This document shows, in pieces, positions 48,369-58,589 of a stretch of 64,000 bases of DNA. Source of the stretch: Gigaspora margarita (lineage: Eukaryota; Glomeromycota; Glomeromycetes; Diversisporales; Gigasporaceae); NCBI GenBank assembly GCA_009809945.1, contig WTPW01000367.1, positions 227,182 through 291,181 on the forward strand, given 5' to 3'. Position 1 is the stretch's first letter. Each line of letters opens with the position of its first letter. The notes below the pieces were generated by a model, which worked only from the letters and a program-made list of their open reading frames with translations, searched no databases and was not told where the DNA came from. The translations under genes and the position numbers were made by a program.

Positions 48369-49000
48369 GAGACCTTAGGGTCGATAGCTTAGTATTTAAG
48401 CTTCAAGGTTGCTAATCAAAAGTTGCCAGTTCAAGTCTGCCTAAGGGCAGAATTGAATTTGTGTTAGGACCCAATTTGGAATAACTGAAGTTACCAATTT
48501 AGCCATAAGGCTGTAAGAATCATGTAATAGTACATCAGTGGTAACAATCCAGCTCGTTGACAATTGGACCAGTGGATTCAAACCTGTATTGATGGTCAGG
48601 GCTCCATATGGGAGTTGAGATACTAGTGCAACTTCTTACAAATAAGCAGTGAAGCAAGGACTAGTCTGGATATATATAGGTAAAACTGAAATACCACAGG
48701 AAAACAGGAATCTGGAACGTTGAATGATGAACACACCCTATTCAGACTTGGATTTGCTAGGGCTGGCTATGCAGACCAAGGATAAATATGCCTTAAATGT
48801 AGCACTAAAAAGTGTGTACAATTGTTGGGTTCAGATGGTTAGTGGTAGTGGTTTAAGGAATATACCCTTACCACAGAGTTGGTTTGGATATGGTCTGACC
48901 ACAAGTGGAAGCCTTGGTGACTGTGCCCCATTAACATAAACATTCAGGTCTGACAGTTGGTGGTGTACATCATTGGAATTAGAAGTGAAGAAAAAAAAAT
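48369..49000 (+). mobile_element. tRNA-headed SINE with 15-bp target duplication
   Basis: The 5' head at 48373-48446 is tRNA-like. CCTTAGG pairs with CCTAAGG as a 7-bp acceptor stem. TAGCTTAGTATTTAAGC is a D-arm/A-box, TGCTAAT resembles a tRNA-Ser(GCU) anticodon loop, and CAGTTCAAGTCTG is a T-arm/B-box. An unrelated body of about 550 bp follows and ends in AGTGAAGAAAAAAAAAT. ATATACATTTTTAAT flanks it at 48354-48368 and 49001-49015. Such elements are transcribed by polymerase III from the internal boxes and moved by a partner LINE. The 3' tail (AAGTGAA + A-run) is also how the LINE at 35514-43349 ends, a weak hint of partnership. Confidence 0.85.
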
Positions 49001-49015
49001 ATATACATTTTTAAT

Positions 49016-51420
49016 TATTAATACATACTTTATTATAGATTACATTATTATATAGTATTATTTTTATATTATTACAAATATTTTAAACTACTTTTGCATT
49101 TTATTGTATCTAATTCTATTACTATATACTAAAACTAGCTCTACACACTTATTTTTATTTACACTATAGTTAGCTATTATTTTCACTTTTTTTGTTTTCT
49201 ATTGTTTTTACTTTGGCTATTTATTTTGTTTTGGCTATAACCTTCATTCCACTCTCTTTTCTAAATACTCCAAAGAAGTCAAAAAATAAAAAAAACATTT
49301 CTTAGAAGTGTTAGTGTTCTTGCAAATTGCTGAAAAAATCTAGTATATTTTGCAAAGTGGCAGAGAAGTTAAAGCTGGTATTCTTGTAAAGTGCCAGAAA
49401 AGTTGCAATTTTGCAAAGTGTTGAATAAGTCAGGAATAAATAAAATAAAAATTAAAAAAAATAAGTAAAAAAAAACAAATAAAAAACAAAAAGTGTAAGC
49501 AAACTAATAAAAAAAATAAATAGCAAAGCTGGGTTAATGTTCTTGCTAAATGCCAAAAAAGTGTAAAGTCCGAAAAAGTCTAGGTTGGTTTTCTTGAAAA
49601 GCACCAGGAAGTAAGAGTTCTTTTCTTACAAAGTGCAGAATAAAATAAATTAATAAAACAAATTTAAAAAAATCAAAAAACAAAACCAAATTATATCAAA
49701 AAAAAAATAAATAAATTTCTAATTAAACCTTTATTTCTTTAAAGAAGCATTCTTGGAAATTTAGAAATTGCTGAAGACATCAGTTGTGTTGTTTTGCAAA
49801 GTATCAGAAGTTTGGATTGACTTGCGCAAGGTTTCAAAAAGGTGTTCTTGCAAAGTGTTAGAAGTTTGGGTTGACTTGTACAAGGTTTCAAAAAGTTGTT
49901 TGTTTTCTTGCAAAGTGCTGAAATAAAAATAAAATAAAAAAATTAAAAAATAAAAAAAATAAAAAAACTGAAATGAAAACAAATACGAAATGAAAATAAA
50001 AAATGAAATAAAAACAAAAAAGTGAAAAAAAAAACAAAATAGAAGATCTAATTATAAACAAAAGATCTAATCTGAACTTGTAGTACAAAATTTGAACATC
50101 ATCAAACTATTTTAAAAAATTAGTCTAATGTGCAATCCAGATTACAAATCTACTGATCCAGCTTGGTTTCCTAGTCCTAAAAATGGTTTGAAAGGGTTCG
50201 TAATATTTCATAATATATTTCAAAATATTTCAAAATTATTTTCAAAATATTTTGAAAATTTGATATTTCAAAATATTTCAAAATATATTACAAAATACAT
50301 ATTTTGCTTATATTACAGTTCATAAGACCTTACGTAAGATTTATGCTATTATAAATTCACTGATGATATATATTAACATTTTATCATTAAAATGAACTCA
50401 TATTAGAACTCTTTCTGATGATCACTTGTACACATTAAATTCAAAAACTTTTTTTAAAATTTTTTATAAACTAAAAGAACCAACAAGAAAATACCATAAT
50501 ATGGCATTCTCTATTAATGGATAGAGGTTATAGACTATCTGCTAGTAGCTTTAGAGTTTATCACTTACTGCTAGAATGGCACTTGTTGTTTAGAGGCAAA
50601 GTTCATAGACTGCCTGCTGACAAGCTTAGAGTTTATCACTTACTGACAAGAGAAGTACTGAGTGACTCTCAATAAGAGGAAGTAAGAACATATAAAGTTT
50701 ATAAAGAAAAAACCACACTCCTTTTCTAATACAAGTGAAAATACTGGTATCGATGGTTTTTGTTTTTTTTAAAATTTCAAAAGTGAGCTTTTTGGCATAC
50801 CCCTCTAAAAGATCAGCAGTATTTACTCCATCCAAATTAGAAAAGCACCTATTATATTGGAATCAAGGTTACAAGTTAGTTTTGAAGACAAAATAAACAA
50901 AGAATATCACTTGAGATTTTTTGGAGAAACTACTAGTGAAATTTCAATTATGATAGTACTTTGTTTTTGTTTTTGTTTTTCTTTTGTTTTATATATCCCA
51001 TTGTGTTGCATGACAGCATCTAGCTCTATGTACTGTTTTTTTTGTCTTTTTCTTTTTCTTTCTATTTGTTTTTGTTATTTATTTGGTTTTTTTGTTTAGG
51101 CTGTATAGGTTATTTTCATCTCTACAAACAAAGCTATAGAATCATTTTGTTTATTTAAGCATGAAAAAACTGTAATATGCTATATATTTTTTTTCTTTAA
51201 GTAGCAAAAAGAAAGGACTTAATTTAGTTTCATTTTTAAACAAATGACTATATAGCTTTGTTTGTAGGGACATAATATTAGTCTTTGCAAAGTTTTACCC
51301 AAAACTATCAAACCATTAGGGCTGTACATCTGTTTAAAATTTGTATTAATTATTATTTATCAATCGAAATTTCTTTAATAAATTTTATTATATAACCACT
51401 TATAGTTTTGATTTATATAG
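49016..51420. repeat. Intergenic region with degenerate 'CTTGCAAAGTGC' repeats
   Basis: Between about 49310 and 49925 the phrase TTCTTGCAAAGTGCTAGAAA with variants recurs some eight to ten times at irregular distance, interleaved with A-rich tracts. At 50215-50300 CAAAATATTTCAAAATATTT repeats occur. Pyrimidine-rich DNA at 50960-51100 gives open frames of Phe/Cys/Leu only; these are not genes. Confidence 0.45.
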
Positions 51421-51423
51421 TAT

Positions 51424-52052
51424 ACCGCGCACTCTAATATGACATGTCCAATCATGTTTGGTCTTATGACTGATCAAATGATTGATCAGTGATGTTCAGT
51501 AAGTATGAAGTAGTTTTTGTAAGATGCGTGTGAAATGGGAAATGAAAAAGGCTAAGTAATTAGTTGAGTAAGTATGAGGTAATTAATGAATAGATATATT
51601 AGTAAGCGATAAAGTTTGCAGGAGAAATAGTCTTTTTTCTTCTGCAAACCCAAAATTAGTTCTGGTTACATCGACCTCCCTCCTTGCCCAATTAGCTACC
51701 AAAGTTGACCTGTCAGGATGACAGTTATATAAGGAGCTAGGGCCAATGTGACTATATTTGTTTAAATAATTGGCCTGTCGAAATAACAGTTAGTTATACA
51801 AAATTCTCACATTTCGATAGCCTGTTGGAACAATAGTCATATGTGAAGCTATTTTTATATATTTTGGTTCAGGAACATGGCCTGTCGAGATGACAGTCAC
51901 TGGTATAGAGTTCTTAATGGCCTGTTGGGATGACAGTTATAAAGAGTAACAAGAAGAATATTACTCAATGCTAGAAAAACTGCATAGGTTGCTCAACTAG
52001 CGAAAGAAAACACCCAGATGTATTTCTGTAGAAGTCTCTAGAAAATAAGAGA
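51424..52052. repeat. Old decayed copy of the DIRS-like non-autonomous element
   Basis: Starts with GACATGTCCAATCATGTTTG then GTCTTATGACTGATCAAAT and ends CACCCAGATGTATTTCTGTA then GAAGTC...GAGACAAAATAAA, the same order as 56415-57439. Five degraded hairpin units (GACCTGTCAGGATGACAGTT and others) lie at 51705-51945. Differences from the younger copy are mostly C-to-T and G-to-A. Confidence 0.75.
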
Positions 52053-52167
52053 CAAAATAAAAGTCATAATATTCTTTTGATATGACCTTGGTCATACAAT
52101 CATATGACTTTTTAGTTATAATAATTTTTTTTTACTATGATTCTTACTATATTAAAAAGGTCATAAG

Positions 52168-52990
52168 CAGTGTTTAAAATTCAATGTTCTCATGGTTCTC
52201 AATGAACATTTGAATTTTTTTAAGATCATTGATATTTAGAAAAGGTTCTCTTATTTGATGGTTCAAAGAGAACATTTATAAAATTTTTATGTTCTAGATT
52301 TATTAATAAGAACAATAAATTATATAAAATGTTCATCAATTTGATAATGTAATTTGATCATGACAAATTCTGCATAAATATATATATGTATATATATGTA
52401 TATATAAATATACATACTATGTATAGCATATATATTTAAAGTTGCACAATATAGATAACAAATAAATATTAAGAAAATCATCTTTAAAGATTTTTAAAAT
52501 AAAACATTTATTAATTGTACAAGAGTATTATTATTGTATAAACTTATACAGATAATTTGTGTCAAATGATATGCTAATACTAAGCAAGCAAAGCATTTGT
52601 TAGTATGAAATTTAAATAGTTAAATAACAAAGTAATTTGATTCTGATTTATCACATTAAACAATAGTAGCATCAGTAAAATATTATAGAAAGTCTTGTTT
52701 TATTATAAGCAAATATGAAAAGCACTTGAAATTTAACAAAATTATTAGAAATTTAATTGTATAATATATTGTATTATGTTGAAAAAATATAAAGAATTAT
52801 ATACAAACTTTAAAAAATTATTAATAGATAAGTATGAACTTAGTATATGAATTGTAAGTATAGAATATGAACAAAAATTAATATTCAATTTATTTAATAT
52901 ATAATGAACATTAAAAAGTTTTTGAGAACAATAAAAATTTAAATTATGTTCTTTTGAGAACATAACTTTAGATTTGAATTTTAAACACTG
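52168..52990. mobile_element. 823-bp non-autonomous hAT element
   Basis: The ends CAGTGTTTAAAATTCAATGTTC and, inverted, CAGTGTTTAAAATTCAAATC are flanked by the 8-bp duplication GTCATAAG at 52160-52167 and 52991-52998. The first sites inside both ends contain GTTCTC/GAGAAC repeats. It is AT-rich with no transposase. Confidence 0.9.
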
Positions 52991-53207
52991 GTCATAAGCA
53001 TATTAACCTTCATTATGACCAAATTGATTTATAACTAGTCATAAAGGTCATATAGGTATTAAAAGTTATCGGCTAGCACTAAATAACTCTGCTCATGTTC
53101 ACTATTTCGAGTATTTACAGTAAATATGTTAATGCAGACCAGACATTATATTAATGGCAGCCAGATGATATAGTAATGCCGGCCAGATAATTTTATTTTG
53201 GATCAAA

Positions 53208-56200
53208 GCTGCTCGATACATAAGTATCGAGGCAGCTTTTGTCTCAAATTATCACGAGACCAAACATGTGACATGTCCGATCATGTTCAGTCTAATAATC
53301 GATCAAGTGATCGATCAGTGATGTTTGGTAAGTATGAAGTAATTTTCAGGAATGGAAAAGTCTGCGCAGTTAGTTGAGTAAATTTAAGGTAATAAATGAA
53401 CAGGTATATTAGTAAGTGATGAAGTTTGCAGGAAAAATAGTCTTTTTTCTTCTGCGAACCTGACATTTGTTCTGGTTATATTGAGCAAAAATTAGCATAT
53501 CCTTATACTATAAGCTTAAATAAAAAGATAAACCCTGTCACTAGCAAATAGTTATATCAAGTCTACATATAAAGCTGGCCAGATTAAGTTTGAGGCCAAT
53601 TATAGCTGCTTATTTATGGATTCACTAAGTTTTTTGTGCTGAACTGGGCATCTCAGAGATGGGTGTACATCAGGACTTGGTGAACCATCAAGCTAATGAG
53701 CCTAAGGAAGGATGTGTTTTGTGGGTTTAGACAACTTGGTGAAAGGTAAAGGGGTTGAGTTGGATAAGAACTCAAAGCAAGCATCAGATGACAGTAACAA
53801 TTTTAGCTTTGAGGCTTTTTGAATTGCTTTATAACATACCTTTGGATGATGGAAGGGCTTCTAAGCCTTCTAATAATTTTCTGCCTCTTCGATTCAGATA
53901 AGATGCCTACTTATTGGAGTTTTCAAGAGGGTGTATAGAAGAAGCGTGACCTCTCTGAAGTTAGGAACCAGCAAGAGTATTATGAATGGTGCAAGGCGGG
54001 TGTTGTTATCTGAAAAGGTTGAATATGTACATTTGGCAAGACAAGTAGTGCTTAAGAGGGCTTTGTGGTTAAGGTTGTGGATGAAGTTGGATTGTGGCAG
54101 TGAAGATGGTGGCAAGTGACGTAATGGATCTGATATCAGAGTAATTTTGTGCAAACAACAACAGGCAAGGAGGACAGTACTGCAGTTTTCTAGAGATAAA
54201 CATCCAGGACATCATATGAGCAGAATCTAGCATTAAATGCTTGGCAATGGCAATCACAAACCCAAATTCCAAGTTGGTATAGTTTTTCTGAACAGGGAGC
54301 ATTTGCAGGTCCATCTATTTTTAAGGGCTGTGGAATGAGTTTAGCCCACAAGAGTATAATTCTTGATAAAATACCCAAGGCAGCAACAAGGGTTTTAGTA
54401 CCAACAAACCCCAGCACATAGAAATTTTGTTTTGACTTTGAGGCTCAGAGTGTCTATAGAATTGGTGTGTTATCTGTATGAAGGCAAGGGCCATTATGTG
54501 AATGAGTATGGGTCCAGGAAGCATTTGATCATGCCTTTTCATGAAGGAAGTAAAGAATAGGAAAAGGTTAACCACACTCAAGAGATTCTTTGCAAAACAA
54601 AAAAGAGGTGTCGTAGGGCAAATATGAGCTATTTATGGAAAGGCTACATTCAGAAACAGCAATTTGTTATTAAAAAGAAATTAGAAAACCAGTGATAATT
54701 GTAAGAGATTAGTTGGGATGGAAGACCCTATTGTTTCCAAGTTGGGTGATAAATTAGCAGTGTTACCAATACCAAAACCATGAAGTTTTACAACAGAGAA
54801 GAGAGAGTGGATAAATCTGGAGTTGGAACACTAAAGAAGAATGGGTGTGATTCAGTTGGTGGGATGAGGAAAGGAAAAACCAGAGTTTTTGTTAGAGAGC
54901 AGTCCAATGGTCATAGTTTTGAAGCATGGGCCAAAGAAGTTCAGAATGTTATAGATTTCAAAGGTTAAACAAGTTTCTTCCCAGAAAATCCTACATGTTC
55001 AAGAAGTTAGGGACAATCTTAAGAACTACTGGTGAGGTTATCGCTACTTAATAATGAATGATTTGGCTCAATGTTTCAGGGTTTTGTTTTCAGAAAAAAT
55101 GGTTTTTCTACAAAGTGTTACCTTTATTTAAGTCTGCCCCCATGAATTTTTGTAAGGTCATGAGAGCAATGATTGGAATGTGTGGGTTGCTCATCTTTTG
55201 AGAGATATTTTGTTAAATCAGAGGAAAGAGGTAATAGAAGTGATTTTAAAAGGTCATAGTTGGATTTGGGCAATAGAAAAAGGCAATTGGACCCTGTCCA
55301 AAGGCTGCAAATTTGTGGTGTTTATAAATACCTTAAAGGGCTTGGTGGTAGCACCAGTAGAAAAAGGCAGTTCAACAATAGTCTCTTTGAAAGTGGTGTT
55401 AAAAGCCCAAAGGTGTTTGCTTAAAATTAGCTTCAGTTATAGGAAAAATTCAAACTTCAGCAAGGTCTTTTGCTCCTGTACAGGTAGAAAGCTTAGAGTT
55501 TCGTAAATTGATCAATGCCAAAATCAGTGGTGTAGCAAATAGGACAAGGAGATAATATTGTCAAAACAGGTTCTAGAGAACATTCTATAAATGAAGCTTA
55601 TAAAAAGATACTAGAGATGTTAGGGTGAGTTTCTGAATTGGCAGAATGCATAGCTTTGGTTTTTAGAGCTCATAAGGTTCGGAATTTGCATAATCCTTCA
55701 ACATGTAGTTAATGGTATTAAAGGGTGTGATAGCAAAATAGTCTAGGGATCCATTGCTAATTAGGGCTATAAGGCATTATTATGATTTTCTACCATAAGG
55801 TATTAACTTTGAGTTTTGCCTTCAAGATTTGGCATTGTTAACTCTAGGCTTAAGAACAATAAGATGACCAGGGGAACTGCAATTTGAGAGGAAATGATAT
55901 TAATTGGTGGAATTTGCTATGGGTGAAAATTGATAAATCAAAGACAGATAAATTAGCACAAAGAAAGTTATTCCCACTGAATTGGTGAACAGTAAATTTG
56001 TCTAGTGAGAAGGTTGTGGAGTATCTAGTGAGACCAGAAACAAATGTAGATGTGCCATTGTTTTTGACAAAGCAATTTTAGCAGTAGCAAATGGTTTGCA
56101 AATCATGTTAATATAAAGAAAAATTTACAGCTCATAGTTTAAGGATTGGCAGTGCCACTGCGGCAATGAGAGGGGTTTATCATTGGAGCAGATTCAAACT

Positions 56201-56413
56201 ATCAGTTGATTGGCCTTTAATGTGCCTAGGTTATATATGAGGGCAGTAGGCACTGCAAAATTGGGAGTAATTCATTGTCGTGAATATGCTTTGTGTATAT
56301 GAAATAATCTTGTTTAGTGGCGAATATTTATGAAAATTTATTAAGAACGATACTCTGTAAGCACCCAGATGTATTTCCATAGAAGTCTCCCGAAAATGAG
56401 AGACAAAACAAAA
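53208..56413 (+). mobile_element. DIRS-like tyrosine-recombinase retroelement, heavily decayed
   Basis: The 5' end at 53208 begins with a hairpin (GCTGCTCGATAC...GTATCGAGGCAGC) and CTTTTGTCTC; the 3' end (56362-56413) is CACCCAGATGTATTTCCATA ... GAGAGACAAAACAAA. Coding remnants lie on the plus strand. About 55070-55170 reads FQGFVF.KNGF then L..APMNF.KVM.AMIGMW and corresponds to the RT. 55190-55440 reads LLNQRKEVIEVILKGHSWIW, then KGCKFVVFINTLKGLVVAPV, the 'FLGF.INT..M...P..K' RT region. 55900-55980 (WVKIDKSKTDKLAQRKLFPL) and 56130-56200 (AHSLRIGSATAAM, then LEQIQTIS in the next frame) match tyrosine recombinase, including the HxxR motif. Many stops and shifts; not functional. Assignment to DIRS rather than another YR-retroelement is inferred from RT plus YR. 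Confidence 0.7.
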
Positions 56414-56414
56414 A

Positions 56415-57439
56415 GCTGCTCGATACGTAAGTATCGAGGCAGCTTTTGTCTCGAATCATCACGAGACCAAACATGTGACATGTCCGATCATGTTCGGTCT
56501 AATGATCGATCAAGTGATCGATCAGTGATGTTTGGTAAGTATAAAGTAATTTTCAGGAATGGAAAAGTCTGAGTAGTTAGTTGAGTAAATATGAGGTAAT
56601 GAATGAACAGGTATATTAGTAAGCGATGAGGTTTGCAGGGAAAATAGTCTTTTTTCTTCTGCGAACCCGACATTCGTTCTGGTTACATCGACCCTCCCTC
56701 CCTGCCCAATAAGTTTGCAAAAGTGGCCTGTCAGTACGACAACTTATGGGAAGCTAGGGTCAATGTATGACTAATGTATTTGTTTAAGTAATTGACCTGT
56801 CGGGACGACAGTCATTTGCTCAAGATTCTAACGCTTCCATGACCTGTCGGGACGACAGTCATATGGGAAGCTAGGGTCAATATGTGACTAACGTATTTGT
56901 TTAAGTAATTGATCTATTGGGACAACAGTCTTTTGTACAAGATTCTAACGCTTCCATGACCTGTCGGGACGGCAGTCATATGGGGAAGCTAGGGTCGAGT
57001 GTGACTAATGTATTTGTTTAATTAATTGACCTTTCGGGACAAAAGTCATTTGTACAGGATTCTAACACTTCCATGACCTGTCGGGACGACAGTCATATGA
57101 GAAACTAAGGTCGATGTGTGATTAATGTGTTTGTTTAAGTAATTGACCTGTCAAGACGACAGTCATTTGTACAAGATTCTAACGCTTCTATGACCTGTCG
57201 GGACGACAGTCATATGAGAAGCTGAGATTGACATATCTTGTTTAGGGGCCTGACCCGTCGAAACGACAGTCATTAGTACAAATTCTCAACATCCTATGAC
57301 CTGTCGGGACGACAATTATAAAGAGAAAGAAAAAGAATATTACACGATGCTAAAAAGCTGCGTAGGTTGCTCGATTAGCAGGAGAAAACACCCAGATGTA
57401 TTTCCATAGAAGTCTCCCGAAAATGAGAGACAAAACAAA
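56415..57439 (+). mobile_element. Non-autonomous DIRS-like element with hairpin array
   Basis: Shares its first 280 bp with 53208-53490 (same hairpin, GTGACATGTCCGATCATGTT, GGTAAGTATRAAGTAATTTT) and its last 50 bp with the 3' end of that element. The coding interior is replaced by the repeat array at 56728-57322. It lies directly after the autonomous element, head to tail, with only AAAA between them. No ORF. Confidence 0.75.
56728..57322. repeat. Array of GACCTGTCGGGACGACAGTC hairpins
   Basis: About eleven copies of GACCTGTCGGGACGACAGTC occur, alternately spaced about 47 and 72 bp, so the larger repeat is about 119 bp with two hairpins each (one followed by ATATGGGAAGCTAGGGTC, the other by ATTTGTACAAGATTCTAACG). 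CTGTCG-GGA-CGACAG is a perfect stem with a 3-base loop. Most copies are intact; changed ones show transitions. Confidence 0.85.
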
Positions 57440-58589
57440 TATTAAAAATCCCGCGCATCACGCGCGGGATTACGCGCGGAACCCGCGCGTGCCCATCTCT
57501 AGTTAAGAAGAGTCTTCTAATGCCAAAATTTTGCAAGGAAAACTTTTAGGTTGAACAGTTAGATTCTAGGGGGTCATTTTGACTCAGGTCAAAATAAATT
57601 TATTGTTATCTTGTTAAGTTTTTTCTTTTTAGCATTTTATCGTTATAACTTTAATTAAATACTATACATATGTAAGTAATTTGTTAACATTATTATTATC
57701 AGCATTTATTTCCCGATGCTCTGTATTATCTGTCCCTAAATCTCAGGACTAATTTTAAGGAAATAATTATTAACTTATAATAGATCAAATATAGTAAAAT
57801 TTAGATTACTGATCTAAAGCATAATATATGGCAGAATAATTATGCACGTATATATAATATGATTACTTTCTATTCTTGCCTCCTTTACTCATCCTTTGCT
57901 AATTTCATTACCTTTCTAGTTTCGCCACCTTTTAGCAGTTTCGTCAGTTTTGCAAGTTTCGCCATTTTGCCATTTTAATTTTTTTTTTTTTTAGTCAAAA
58001 CTAGGTTTGGCCTTTCATCTGTGGCAAAACCTCTAAGTTTCACCTGCCAACACTAATTCTGACCCAGAATTTTGGGGATGCTCCTGTATGAGTTGTAGGT
58101 TTGCGAAAGTCGAAACTAGTTTCGACTTTCGCCTGTGGCGAACCTCAAGGTTTCGCCTTACAACACTAAGTGTCACCCTAAATGAGTGTACCAAATGATC
58201 TAGTTAAAAAAAAAAGTGATTAGGGACGTTGGAATATCCTAAGCAGCTTGATTGCATCTTTAACTAAATCGAAAACTGTTTAATCTTATACGAATCAACT
58301 TAATCGCCTTAAGCTTAAAATTTAGTTTAATATAACTTCATTTTTATCATAAATCAAAAAATGGTGTATTGGAATTCGTAATTGTTTATTAAATAAGCAT
58401 TTATATTTAATTTAAAAAACTAATGCTATCGTTAAATACAAGGTACGCAGAATTTGCATTAAAATAAGATTGTCGGGAATCAAGTTCATTATGACAATTT
58501 ACAATATTTACGTATCTGATAAAATATATCTTTATTCTAATAATACTTGATATAATATAATTTATTTAAATAAAATTTGTATAACTTTG
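57440..58589. other. Intergenic region between transposons and the micro-exon gene
   Basis: 57450-57502 is an isolated GC-rich block with the hairpin AATCCCGCGC-atcac-GCGCGGGATT. 57920-58165 holds TTTCGCCA/GGTTTCGCC words, and a 30-bp perfect palindrome is at 58103-58132. Otherwise AT-rich. Nothing coding seen; the last stretch should contain the 3' end of the gene at 58590. Confidence 0.5.

Noticed and set aside
48373-48446. Functional tRNA gene
   Set aside because: The anticodon stem is poorly paired and the sequence heads a 632-bp unit with an A tail and target duplication, so it is a SINE head.
48724-48939. 71-codon ORF as a gene
   Set aside because: It lies inside the body of the tRNA-headed SINE and has no recognisable motif.
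50857-51099. Membrane-like small protein on the plus strand
   Set aside because: The Phe/Cys/Leu-rich tail comes from a T-rich low-complexity tract; there is no supporting start context or conserved motif.
56728-57322. CRISPR array
   Set aside because: Repeats of about 20 bp at regular spacing, but the 'spacers' are themselves repeated, the setting is a eukaryotic retroelement, and no cas genes are present.
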